From: Bradyrhizobium sp. BRP22
GTDB lineage: Bacteria; Pseudomonadota; Alphaproteobacteria; Rhizobiales; Xanthobacteraceae
NCBI RefSeq assembly: GCF_020194175.1
Contig: NZ_JADYVX010000009.1
Location: forward strand, 124,001-188,000
Reading direction: 5' to 3'
DNA: 64,000 nt
Positions within the stretch are counted from its first letter, which is position 1. Every line of letters starts with the position of its first letter. Of the stretch, positions 1 through 8,918 are shown piece by piece. The translations under genes were made by a program, and so were the position numbers. A model generated the notes under the pieces. That model saw only the letters and a list, made by a program, of their open reading frames with translations, ran no database searches and was not told the origin of the DNA.

Positions 1-665
1 TTGACCTTCACATTGCGAAAATGGGTGGTGCCGGTCGCCGTCAGCCGCTGGCCGAGCCCGTCCCAATCGTCGATCAGTTCGATGCCTTCGCGCTTGACGG
101 GGATGATCGTCGCGCCGGCCGCGCCGGACGGATCGGCGGCGCGCACCAGGACGTAGTCCGAATACAGCGTGCCGGTGCTGTAATATTTCGTGCCGTTCAG
201 CAGGAAGTCACCGTTTGCGTCGGGCGTCAGCGTCGTGTTGGGCGTGATGTCGCCGACCTTCGGGCTTTCCAGCTCGGTGGTCGCAAGTCCGATGATGGCG
301 CCTTCGGCGACCGCCTTCTGCCATTGTCGGCTCTGCTCGTCCTTGGGAGTCCGCACCAGCCGCTCGACGACGCTGAAATGGTTGCGCAGGATATGCGCGA
401 CGTTCGCGTCGGCCTCACCCAAGCGGATGACGACCTCGAACAATTCGCGGATCGTGCTGCCGGCGCCGGCGGCCGCCGTCGGCAGCCGCAACGCGCCGAG
501 GCGCGCCTTGCGGATCAGATCGATCTCCTGGAACGGAAGGACACGGTCGCGCTCGCGTTCGCTGGCGCCTTCGGCGATATGCTTCAGGAGCGCCTCAAGG
601 TCTGGTGAACGGAGATCGAGACGGTGCGACGATCCCAGGGAATTTGCGGATACAGGCTTGTTCAT
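1..665 (-). CDS. SfnB/DszC-like acyl-CoA dehydrogenase-fold flavin monooxygenase, 3' end missing
   Basis: The frame opens at an ATG (MNKPVSANSL) and runs 221 codons off the left edge, so a family member of about 400 residues is cut roughly in half. The visible part has the acyl-CoA dehydrogenase N-terminal helical domain (about 20-120) and the start of the middle beta domain, including the stretch GLATTELESPKVGDI where acyl-CoA dehydrogenases hold flavin. Relatives near sulfonate genes (SfnB, DszC) use FMNH2 and O2 on organosulfur compounds rather than acyl-CoA. It starts 30 bases after the SsuA-like gene on the same strand, so it is probably the last gene of the ssu-like operon. An ordinary acyl-CoA dehydrogenase is the alternative, but the neighbours argue for sulfur metabolism. 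Confidence 0.75.
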   Translation of the reverse strand, partial: MNKPVSANSLGSSHRLDLRSPDLEALLKHIAEGASERERDRVLPFQEIDLIRKARLGALRLPTAAAGAGSTIRELFEVVIRLGEADANVAHILRNHFSVVERLVRTPKDEQSRQWQKAVAEGAIIGLATTELESPKVGDITPNTTLTPDANGDFLLNGTKYYSTGTLYSDYVLVRAADPSGAAGATIIPVKREGIELIDDWDGLGQRLTATGTTHFRNVKV

Positions 666-695
666 CGTTTAACCCGGATGGAGTTGGAGTAGTGG

Positions 696-1700
696 TTACA
701 GTTGCGCAAGGTGATCGGTGATCTTGACCGGCTCGGGCAAGACCTTGCGCGCCACCAGCCAGTCGGCCGCCTTCTGCAGCTCGGCGAGGAACTTTTCGTC
801 GTTGACCGGGAAGTAGCGATACTGCCGCTTCAGCGCGATGAACTGATCGCGCACCTGGTCGCTGTACTTGCCGGCCTTCTGCGCGATGTATTCGGCGTCC
901 TTGCTGTTCTCCGAAATCCATTTGCCCTCGGCGCGGAAGGCGTCGTTGACGGCGCGGACCAGGGCCGGATTGTCGGTCGCGAATTTGCGGGTGGTGAGAT
1001 AGGAGGTGTAGTCGATCTGGAAATCGAGGTCGCGGCCCTCGAGGAAGATGTCGTGCGCCTTGTATTCGAGCCGCGCGATGTCGACGCCCGGACTCCACAT
1101 CGACCAGGCATCGACCTTGCCGGAGGCGAGCGCCGGCGCTGCATCGGGCGGATTGAGGTAGACGAATTTCACCGCGGAGCGGTCGACCTTGTGCTTCTCC
1201 AGCGCCGCCACCAGCAGGAATTCGCCGAGGCCCGAACGGTTCACCGCGACCGACTTGCCAACGAGGTCTTCGATCTTGTTGATGCCGGAATCGTCCTTGG
1301 CGATGATCGCGGTGGTGCGCGGCTCGTAGACGACGAACTGCGTAAACACCAGCGGCGAGCCGGCGATGATCGCTGCCAGTGCCGGCGTGGTGCTGCCGCC
1401 GAAGCTGAAGTCCGCGCTGCCGCCCGTCACCGCCTGCAGTGTCGGCGCATGGTTCGGGAACGGCCCGAGCCATTCGACCTTGATGCCGTCCTTGGCGAGC
1501 AGCTTATCGAACTCGCCGCGTTCCTTGGCAATCAGATTGAGGCCGCTGAGGCCCCAGGTCAGGCGGACCGTGTCGGTGGTGCGCCCGGTCGCCGATTGTG
1601 CGGTCTTCGGCAAGCCTAGGCCGGCAAGAGCGCCGAGGCCCGCGGCCGCCGAGCCGAGGAAGCTCCGGCGGGACGGTTTTGCAAACGAGAAGTCAGACAT
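696..1700 (-). CDS. ssuA: SsuA-like aliphatic sulfonate ABC transporter, substrate-binding protein
   Basis: Periplasmic binding protein of 334 residues in the SsuA/TauA (NMT1-like) family. The N terminus carries a twin-arginine signal (SRRSFLGSAAAG, residues about 9-20) followed by a hydrophobic stretch. The mature part begins with the typical RLTWGLSGLNLIAKE strand and has a second conserved region at SVAVNRSGLGEFLLVAALEK. I use the ATG at 1700; a longer frame to 1748 would bury the Tat signal. It lies 25 bases after the ATPase gene and 30 before the SfnB-like gene, so it belongs to one operon. The ligand is likely a sulfonate or another organosulfur acid; this rests on family and context. 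Confidence 0.82.
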   Translation of the reverse strand: MSDFSFAKPSRRSFLGSAAAGLGALAGLGLPKTAQSATGRTTDTVRLTWGLSGLNLIAKERGEFDKLLAKDGIKVEWLGPFPNHAPTLQAVTGGSADFSFGGSTTPALAAIIAGSPLVFTQFVVYEPRTTAIIAKDDSGINKIEDLVGKSVAVNRSGLGEFLLVAALEKHKVDRSAVKFVYLNPPDAAPALASGKVDAWSMWSPGVDIARLEYKAHDIFLEGRDLDFQIDYTSYLTTRKFATDNPALVRAVNDAFRAEGKWISENSKDAEYIAQKAGKYSDQVRDQFIALKRQYRYFPVNDEKFLAELQKAADWLVARKVLPEPVKITDHLAQL

Positions 1701-1725
1701 GGATGAACGATCCTTCCGAAGAAAC

Positions 1726-2441
<716 letters not shown>

Positions 2442-2445
<4 letters not shown>

Positions 2446-3305
2446 CGTGCGCCTCCATAGTTCGGGTGCCAGGCGAGCAGGCGCCGTTCGAGGAAGCGTG
2501 CGATCCCGTCCGCCGCGACGCCGATCAGCGCGTAGATCACGATGGTCAGCACGATCACGTCGGTGCGCAGGAATTCGCGGGCATCCATCGCGAGGAAGCC
2601 GATGCCGGATTGCGCGCCGATGGTCTCGGCCACGACCAGCGCGAGCCACGCCGTTGCGAGCGCATAGCGGACACCGGTCAGGATCGAGGGCAGGGCGCCC
2701 GGCAGAATGATCCGCCGGATCAGTTCAAGCGTGCCGAGACCCTGGATGCGTCCGAGTTCGACCAGCTTCGGATCGACCTGGCGGATCCCCAAGGTGGTGT
2801 TGATGTAGATCGGAAAGGTGACGCCAAGCGCGACCAGGAAGATCTTCTCGGCCTCGCCGACGCCGAGCCAGACGATCACGAGCGGCAGGGCCGCCAGGAA
2901 GGGAATCGCGCGGATCATCTGCACGCTGCGGTCGATCGCGGCCTCCGCGATGCGGGAGAAGCCGACCAGCGTGCCAAGCGCAAAGCCGACGGCGCCGCCG
3001 ATTGTAAAGCCCGCGGCGGCGCGCAACAGGCTGATGCCGAGATCGTTCAGCAGGCTGCCGCTCGTCGCAAGCTTGAATGCCGTCCTGACGACCTTGCTCG
3101 GCGCCGGTAACACTTGCGGCGACAGCCAGCCGGCCTGCGCGAGTACCTCCCAAACGATGAGGAGCGCGACCGGCGCGAGCCAGGAGAGCAGTTGCAGTCC
3201 GCGCCGGCCCAGCTCGAATGGTTTCCGTACGGGTGCCGACGCGCCGTCCTTGGGCTCAACTCCATCAAATTCGGCCGGAGAGACGGTTTGTTCCAGGTTG
3301 CTCAA
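2442..3305 (-). CDS. ssuC: SsuC-like ABC transporter permease
   Basis: Inner-membrane permease of 287 residues with about six membrane segments after a 40-residue cytoplasmic N terminus. The BPD_transp_1 coupling segment is visible as ELGRIQGLGTLELIRRIILPGALPSI cut at its EAA-like loop (about residues 185-205). The frame is closed upstream by a stop at 3324-3326 and contains no ATG, so the start is the TTG at 3305 (reading SNLEQTVSP), with GAGG about 11 bases upstream. It is the first gene of the leftward operon permease-ATPase-binding protein-SfnB-like, whose promoter must lie in the 346-base divergent gap. Confidence 0.85.
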
Positions 3306-3651
3306 GATAGCGTCGCCCTCGCTTTATCGTGTTGCATGATGCGCGCGCGGATGAAGCGACATCAGAATGCCACGCGCGGGACGCACCAAGGCATTTACTC
3401 TGTCGGCGGCGCGGCGCGCCCCTGAGTGCAAGCCCTTTCACACGTCGCAAAATGTCCCACGAATTTGGCCGGACAGAAATAGAGCGGTTTTCCAATTGTC
3501 TGGTGCCGGAGAGTTTTCTGGTTTCTTTGCGCGCGCAACACGGCAAAGAATATCTTTCAGCGCCGCTCCGCTTGATCTCTGTTCGCGCTTTGGCGAAAAC
3601 AGTCGCGCGCGTGGCGATGCGCACGAGAGAAATCAGAACAGAGAACTGGTA
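3306..3651. promoter_or_regulatory. Divergent intergenic region between ssuC-like operon and LLM monooxygenase
   Basis: No credible gene lies in these 346 bases. Both flanking genes start here and point away, so it should carry two promoters. The only symmetric element I see is TTGCGCGCGCAA at 3527-3538. Sulfur control by a CysB/Cbl-type activator is likely from the context, but no binding site could be assigned by eye. Confidence 0.5.
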
Positions 3652-4749
3652 ATGACGTCACGACCGCTTCGTTTCGGCATCTGGGCACTGGTCCATGGAC
3701 CGCGCGCCGCGCATCAGGATCCGGAAGAACCCTATGATGCGTCGTGGGAACGCAACCGCGATCTGGTGCTTGCGGCCGAGCGGCTGGGCTATGACTCGAC
3801 GCTGGTCGCGCAGCACACCATCAATCCGCATCAGGAGGATCTCGATCAGTTGGAGGCGTGGAGCGCGGCGGCGGCGCTCGCGGCACTGACGAGCCGGATC
3901 GAGATCATCGCCGCGATCAAGCCGTATCTCTATCACCCGGTGGTGCTGGCGAAGATGGCGCTCGGCATCGAGAACATCAGCCGCGGCCGCTTCGCCATCA
4001 ATCTGGTCAATGCCTGGAACAGGCCCGAGCTCGAAAAAGCGGGTATCGGCTTTCCGGAGCATGACGCGCGCTATGCTTACGGCCGCGAATGGATCAGTGT
4101 GGTGTCGCGCCTGATGCAGGGCGAGCGCCTGAGCTATAAAGGCGAGCACTTCGATGTGCGCGACTATGCCCTCCGGCCCGCCGACCTCTACCGGCAGCGG
4201 CCGCTGATCTACGTCGGCGGCGAATCCGAGCCGGCCCGCGCGCTGGTGGCCGATCACGGCGACGTCTGGTTCATCAACGGTCAGCCGCTGGAGGATGTCG
4301 CCGGGCTGATCGCCGACGTCGCAGCGCGGCCGCGCCCTTCCGCGCCGTTGCGCTTCGGCCTCTCGGCGTTCGTGATCGCGCGCCAGACCGATGAAGCGGC
4401 CCAGGCTGCGCATCGGCGGCTGTTGGACCTCGCCGCCAAGGATGCGCCGATGCGGGCGATCCAGAAGCAGAACACCGATCCGAAGGTCGTGATGATGCAG
4501 ACGATGCAGAAGAGCGCGCGGGTCGGCAGCAATGGCGGCACGGCGGCCGGCCTCGTCGGCAGCTACGACGACGTGGCATCGCGCATCCTTGCCTTCCACG
4601 CAGCGGGGATCGAGCTGTTCATGCTGCAGTTCCAGCCGTTCGAGGGGGAGATGGAGCGCTTTGCCAGGGAGATCATCCCGCGCGTGCGGCAGGCGCAGTC
4701 CGCGGCCGAGAGGAATCTTCTCCCGGTGAGGCAAGCGACGAAAGCTTAG
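3652..4749 (+). CDS. LLM-class flavin-dependent monooxygenase, SfnG/SsuD-like
   Basis: Luciferase-like TIM barrel of 365 residues. Recognisable blocks are LRFGIWALVHGP (1-15), SRIEIIAAIKPYLYHPVVLAK (about 80-100), GRFAINLVNAWN (about 112-123), LIYVGGESEPARALVADHGD (about 185-204) and ELFMLQFQPFEGEMERFA near the end. This layout is closest in my memory to FMNH2-dependent dimethyl sulfone (SfnG) and alkanesulfonate (SsuD) monooxygenases, which release sulfite or sulfinate from C-S compounds. The start is the ATG after GAACTGGTA; upstream in-frame sequence has no family similarity. It diverges from the ssu-like operon and precedes metN by 91 bases. A flavin reductase partner is not present in the window. 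Confidence 0.8.
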   Translation: MTSRPLRFGIWALVHGPRAAHQDPEEPYDASWERNRDLVLAAERLGYDSTLVAQHTINPHQEDLDQLEAWSAAAALAALTSRIEIIAAIKPYLYHPVVLAKMALGIENISRGRFAINLVNAWNRPELEKAGIGFPEHDARYAYGREWISVVSRLMQGERLSYKGEHFDVRDYALRPADLYRQRPLIYVGGESEPARALVADHGDVWFINGQPLEDVAGLIADVAARPRPSAPLRFGLSAFVIARQTDEAAQAAHRRLLDLAAKDAPMRAIQKQNTDPKVVMMQTMQKSARVGSNGGTAAGLVGSYDDVASRILAFHAAGIELFMLQFQPFEGEMERFAREIIPRVRQAQSAAERNLLPVRQATKA

Positions 4750-4840
4750 CCCACGTCTGCGCCGATATCTGGAATTGCCAGCGGCGACCGCTCGCGTAAT
4801 TTTGCGGTGCAGCGCGCAGCCGAAGGACCGGAATCCAGCA

Positions 4841-5962
4841 ATGAATGTGCATCAATCCCTCGCGGCCTCACGGCCGGCGGAGGCCTTTCCGCCCATCGTG
4901 ACCGATGTCGTCGCCGAAGATGCGATGGTGCGGTTCGAGGCCGTCTCGAAGACCTATCCCGCCTATCGCGGCAAGCCGAGCGTGACGGCGCTCCAGGACA
5001 TCGACTTCGCCATTCCCCGCGGCGCGATCACCGGCGTGATCGGGCGCTCAGGGGCCGGCAAGTCCAGCCTGGTGCGGCTGATCAACGGGCTGGAGAAACC
5101 GACGACCGGCCGCGTGATCGTCGACGACAGCGACATTTCGGCGCTTTCCGGCAGCGCATTGCGACTGGCGCAACGCTCGATCGGCATGATCTTCCAGCAC
5201 TTCAATCTGCTGTCGTCGCGGACGGCGGCTGACAACATCGCCTTGCCGCTTGAAATCGCCGGCTGGCCGAAAGCCGAGATCGCCGCGCGCGTCTCGGAAC
5301 TGCTCGACCTCGTCGACATCGCCAACAAGCGCAACCGCTATCCGTCCGAACTCTCTGGCGGCCAGAAGCAACGCATCGGCATCGCGCGAGCGCTGGCGAC
5401 GCGGCCGAGCGTGCTGTTGTCTGATGAGGCGACCTCGGCGCTCGATCCGCAGACGACGCGCTCGATCCTCGACGTGCTCGCCAACATCAACCGCGAACTC
5501 GGCGTGACCATCATCCTGATCACCCACGAGATGTCGGTCGTGCGGCAGCTCGCCAAGGAGGTGATCGTGCTCGATGCCGGGCGCGTCGTCGAGCGTGGTC
5601 ACGTCGCCGACATCTTCACCCATCCGCAGCATGCGATCACCCAGAGCTTCCTCTCCGAGGTGCTCGGCGACGCGGTCCCGGTGTCGTTGTCGAGCCGCCT
5701 GCAACAGCAGGCTGCGCCCGGTGCCCAGGCCGTGATCCGGGTGCTCGTCCGCGGCGATGGCGGCGACCGGCTGGTGGCGCGCCTGTCGCGCGAGCTTGCG
5801 ATCGACGCGGCGCTGCTGTCGGCGCGGATCGACGAGATCGGCGGCCAGCAGGTCGGGTCACTGACGCTTGGCGTGCCCGGCGACGAGGCCGTGGTTGCGC
5901 GCGTGCTGTCCTTCCTCTCTCAACATCGGTTTTCCGCGGAGCGTCTCGGCTATGTCGCCTGA
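4841..5962 (+). CDS. metN: Methionine-type ABC transporter ATP-binding protein MetN
   Basis: ATPase of 373 residues for import of methionine or related sulfur compounds. Walker A GRSGAGKSS is at about 68-76, followed by SSRTAADNIALPLEIAGWP typical of MetN, signature ELSGGQKQRIGIARAL and Walker B LLSDEATSALDP. The last 90 residues (from about 285) form a NIL regulatory domain, which in MetN binds methionine and inhibits transport; this domain separates it from SsuB-type ATPases. The stop overlaps metI by 11 bases. The start is the ATG at 4841 (MNVHQSL) with AAGGA upstream; a longer frame from 4775 adds an unrelated tail. Confidence 0.9.
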   Translation: MNVHQSLAASRPAEAFPPIVTDVVAEDAMVRFEAVSKTYPAYRGKPSVTALQDIDFAIPRGAITGVIGRSGAGKSSLVRLINGLEKPTTGRVIVDDSDISALSGSALRLAQRSIGMIFQHFNLLSSRTAADNIALPLEIAGWPKAEIAARVSELLDLVDIANKRNRYPSELSGGQKQRIGIARALATRPSVLLSDEATSALDPQTTRSILDVLANINRELGVTIILITHEMSVVRQLAKEVIVLDAGRVVERGHVADIFTHPQHAITQSFLSEVLGDAVPVSLSSRLQQQAAPGAQAVIRVLVRGDGGDRLVARLSRELAIDAALLSARIDEIGGQQVGSLTLGVPGDEAVVARVLSFLSQHRFSAERLGYVA

Positions 5963-6617
5963 ACTCATCAATCTCATCATCCAGGCGACCGGCGAAAGCC
6001 TGTTCATGGTCGCGGTTGCAGCCTCGCTCGGCACGCTGTTCGGGCTGCCGATCGGGGTGTTTCTCGCCACCAGCCGCAAGGGCGAACTATTCGCCGCACC
6101 GGCCGCGAATGCGGTCCTCGGCGTGATCGTCAATGCGACGCGCTCAACGCCCTTCATCATCCTGGTCGTCGCGATCATCCCGTTCACGCGCCTCGTCGCG
6201 GGCACCTCGATCGGATCGGGAGCGGCCATCGTTCCGCTGACTATCGCCGCGACGCCCTTCATCGCGCGCCTTGTCGAGGGGGCGATCCGCGAAGTCGATG
6301 CCGGCCTGATCGAAACCGCGTCGTCCTTCGGTGCAACCCCGCTACAGGTCGTGTTCAAGGTCCTGATCCCGGAGGCGCTGCCGGGGCTGGTGCTGTCGCT
6401 GACGCTCGCGGTGGTCAGCCTGCTCGGCTATTCGGCCATGGTCGGCGCGGTCGGCGGCGGCGGGCTGGGCGATCTCGGCATCCGCTACGGCTATCAGCGC
6501 TTCATGCCGGGCATGATGCTGGCCGTGGTGGTGGTCCTGATCGCGCTGGTGCAGACGGTGCAGACCGCCGGCGACTATCTGGCGCGCCGGGTCAACCGCC
6601 GGTTGCGCCATCGCTAG
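5952..6617 (+). CDS. metI: Methionine-type ABC transporter permease MetI
   Basis: Permease of 221 residues with five hydrophobic segments, the family's normal length. The MetI-specific NATRSTPFIILVV segment (about 56-68) and the EAA loop EVDAGLIETASSFGATPLQVV (about 117-137) are clear. It begins at an ATG 11 bases inside the end of metN and is almost surely translated with it. No binding-protein gene follows directly; a metQ lies 1.4 kb downstream behind an oppositely oriented gene. Confidence 0.9.
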   Translation: MSPELINLIIQATGESLFMVAVAASLGTLFGLPIGVFLATSRKGELFAAPAANAVLGVIVNATRSTPFIILVVAIIPFTRLVAGTSIGSGAAIVPLTIAATPFIARLVEGAIREVDAGLIETASSFGATPLQVVFKVLIPEALPGLVLSLTLAVVSLLGYSAMVGAVGGGGLGDLGIRYGYQRFMPGMMLAVVVVLIALVQTVQTAGDYLARRVNRRLRHR

Positions 6618-6659
6618 CCTACGGACGACGATGCGGCCGCGATGATCCCTGCGCTCCCT

Positions 6660-6675
6660 CTCCCGCTTGCGGGAG
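6660..6675. terminator. Hairpin between convergent metI and SsuA-like gene
   Basis: CTCCCGC (6660-6666) and GCGGGAG (6669-6675) form a perfect 7-bp stem with a two-base loop. It sits between two convergent genes, so it could end transcription from both sides. No T-run follows. The surrounding CTCCCTCTCCCGC also resembles a short dispersed palindromic repeat. Confidence 0.55.
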
Positions 6676-6683
6676 TGCTCGCG

Positions 6684-7691
6684 CTACGATCCCTTCGGCG
6701 CCCAGATCTTGACGTCGGTGGTATCGACCTTCTTCGGGATCAATCCCTCCGCGACGAAGGCATCAGCGATGCGCTGCTGCTCCGACAGGCCGGTGACGGT
6801 GACCGCGCCGACCTTGTAGGAACGATGGCTGTTGGCCTCTTCGACCGCCGCGGCATCGATGCCCCAGAGGCCGGCGAGAATCGTCGCAGCGTCCTTCGGA
6901 TTGGCTTTGACCCACTTGCCGGTCTCGGCGAGCTTGTTGAAGATCACGTTCAGCGCATCGCTGCGGCGATCGGCGAACGCGGCCGAGGCAACGTAATAGC
7001 GCTTGTAGCTGGCGAGGCCGTTGCTGCCGTCGGACAGCACGCGCGCGCCGGACTGGCGGCTTGCGCTGGTGAGGAAAGGATCCCAGGCCACCCAGGCGTC
7101 GACATTGTTGCTGACGAAGGCGGCGCGGCCATCGGCGGGCGTCAGGTAGGCGGGCGAGATGTCCTTGAAGGTGAGACCGGATTTGGCGAGCGCGGCGAGC
7201 AGCAGGAAATGGCTGCCGGCGCCCTTTGTCACCGCAACCTTCTTGCCCTTGAGATCGGCCACGGTTTTGACCGGCGAGTCCTTCGGAACCAGGATCGCCT
7301 GTGCCGATGGCGAAGCGGCTTCTTCGGCGACGTAGGCAAGCTTGGCGCCCGCGGCCTGCGCAAAGATCGGCACGGTGTCGGCGACGTCAGCGCCGAAATC
7401 GACGCTGCCGACATTGATGGCCTCGAGCAGCGGCAATCCGCTGGTGAACTCATGCCAGGATACGTTGATGCCGAGCGGCGCGAGCGCCCTCTCCAATTCA
7501 CCATTGGTCTTGAGGATCGCAGTGAGCGTCGATGACTTCTGATATCCGATCCGGATTTCCTCCGAGGCCGCAGGCTGCGCCAGTGACACCATTGCCAAGA
7601 GGCCGAGTGCGCTCATTGCGAGCCGGCGCGTGATGGGTTTGATCCGGGAGGCGGCTGGAACTTGCGGGGCCGAGCGGGGCGAGAACAGCAT
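6684..7691 (-). CDS. SsuA-like sulfonate-family substrate-binding protein (no own permease)
   Basis: Periplasmic binding protein of 335 residues with an N-terminal Sec-type signal (SALGLLAMVSLAQPAASEE, cut near residue 45). The mature protein starts IRIGYQKSSTLTAIL, the strand typical of SsuA, and continues with VDFGADVADTVPIFAQ and KKVAVTKGAGSHFLLLAAL. The ATG at 7691 has GGAAG eight bases upstream; a TTG 15 bases earlier is the alternative. No ATPase or permease gene accompanies it. It may deliver ligand to the ssu-like permease 4 kb away or to one elsewhere. Confidence 0.8.
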   Translation of the reverse strand: MLFSPRSAPQVPAASRIKPITRRLAMSALGLLAMVSLAQPAASEEIRIGYQKSSTLTAILKTNGELERALAPLGINVSWHEFTSGLPLLEAINVGSVDFGADVADTVPIFAQAAGAKLAYVAEEAASPSAQAILVPKDSPVKTVADLKGKKVAVTKGAGSHFLLLAALAKSGLTFKDISPAYLTPADGRAAFVSNNVDAWVAWDPFLTSASRQSGARVLSDGSNGLASYKRYYVASAAFADRRSDALNVIFNKLAETGKWVKANPKDAATILAGLWGIDAAAVEEANSHRSYKVGAVTVTGLSEQQRIADAFVAEGLIPKKVDTTDVKIWAPKGS

Positions 7692-8058
7692 GGCTATGGC
7701 TTCCAAAATAATACGGCAATCGATGGCGGATGATCCGGAACGTCATTTGCGGTCAATCGCGCCCCGGTGGCAATTGCGGAGAAATCGTCGGATGTGGTGC
7801 AAAATTCTCCGCCGGCGACAGTTATGAGAATTGCATTTCACGCGGCGTCCTCTCCCCGCGCAGCGTCATTCGCAGCTACGAGAGATCGATCCCTTGCGGA
7901 GAACAGAAGCATCGCGCTGCAGCATGTAGAGCGAATGTTTTGTTCCCGGCATTGAATGATCGCAACCGTTTCGTCGTTTTGTCGCGCAGGCGGTTGAAGG
8001 GGTGAACGATCGGCGCTAGTGGCAGCCGAGTACGTTTGTCTGATCTTTGGAGAGCTTT
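7692..8058. promoter_or_regulatory. Divergent intergenic region upstream of SsuA-like gene and metQ
   Basis: These 367 bases separate two divergent binding-protein genes and hold no credible coding sequence. I looked for a SAM-II riboswitch, which alphaproteobacteria often place before methionine genes, and did not find its conserved pattern. Promoters for both genes must be here but no confident boxes can be assigned. Confidence 0.4.
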
Positions 8059-8835
8059 ATGCGTATCTTTACCGCGATCGTTGCGGCAGCCGCCTTGTTT
8101 GCCGGCGCCGCAAGGGCCGAAACCATCCGGGTTGGCGTCACCGCCGGGCCGCACGCCGAAATCCTCGAGGTGGTGAAGAAAGTGGCTGCCGAGCGCGGCC
8201 TCGACATCAAGGTCGTCGAATTCACCGACTATGTCATTCCCAACCAGGCGCTGGCGCTGAAGGATCTGGAACTGAATTCGTTCCAGCATGAGCCCTATCT
8301 GAAGAACCAGATCTCCAAGACCGGCTGGAAGATCGTGAAGGTCGCCAATACCATCGCGTCGCCGCAGGGCGTCTACTCGCTGAAATACAAGAAGCTGTCG
8401 GATCTGCCGGAGGGCGCGCGGGTGGCGATCGCCAACGATCCCTCGAACGGCGCCCGCGGACTGATGATCCTCGCCCTTCACGGCGTGATCAAGCTGAAGG
8501 ATCCGAACAACGTCGCCTCGACGATTGCCGACATCACCGACAATCCGAAGAAATTGCGCTTCGTCGAGCTCGACGCCGCACAGCTCCCTCGCTCGCTGCA
8601 GGACGTCGATCTCGTCTCGATCAACAACAATTACGCGGTGCAGGCCGGCCTCAATCCCGCGACCGACGCGATCGCGCACGAGTCGAAAGACGGTCCGTGG
8701 GTCAACATCATCGCGGTGCGCGAGGAGGACAAGGAGAAGCCCTGGGTCAAGCAGTTCGTCGACGCCTATCACTCGGACCCCGTGAAGGCCTTCCTCGACA
8801 AGCGCTTCAAGGGCACCTACATCGCGACCTGGTAA
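8059..8835 (+). CDS. metQ: MetQ-family methionine-type substrate-binding protein
   Basis: NlpA/MetQ-family binding protein of 258 residues. A Sec signal (FTAIVAAAALFAGAARAE) is followed by the family start TIRVGVTAGPHAEILEVVKKVA. The conserved core ELNSFQHEPYLKNQ and ALKDLPEGARVAIANDP-type segment (here KLSDLPEGARVAIANDPSNGARGL) are present. There is no lipobox cysteine at the cleavage site, so it is probably a free periplasmic protein. The ATG at 8059 has GGAGAG (8049-8054) at normal spacing. It is the likely partner of metNI. Confidence 0.88.
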   Translation: MRIFTAIVAAAALFAGAARAETIRVGVTAGPHAEILEVVKKVAAERGLDIKVVEFTDYVIPNQALALKDLELNSFQHEPYLKNQISKTGWKIVKVANTIASPQGVYSLKYKKLSDLPEGARVAIANDPSNGARGLMILALHGVIKLKDPNNVASTIADITDNPKKLRFVELDAAQLPRSLQDVDLVSINNNYAVQAGLNPATDAIAHESKDGPWVNIIAVREEDKEKPWVKQFVDAYHSDPVKAFLDKRFKGTYIATW

Positions 8836-8844
8836 TAGACCTGA

Positions 8845-8879
8845 CGTAGGGTGGCAAAGCGAAGCGTGTCTACCCTACG
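8845..8879. repeat. REP-like palindrome between metQ and an oppositely oriented gene
   Basis: CGTAGGGT (8845-8852) pairs perfectly with ACCCTACG (8872-8879), with a partly self-complementary core containing CAAAGCGAAGCG. The unit resembles the palindrome at 47848-47880 and repeats I recall as common between genes in Bradyrhizobium. It lies between two convergent genes and may serve as a bidirectional terminator. Confidence 0.55.
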
Positions 8880-8918
8880 CAGGGTTTGTTTGCTTCGCGC
8901 TGCCGAACAGTCAACGCA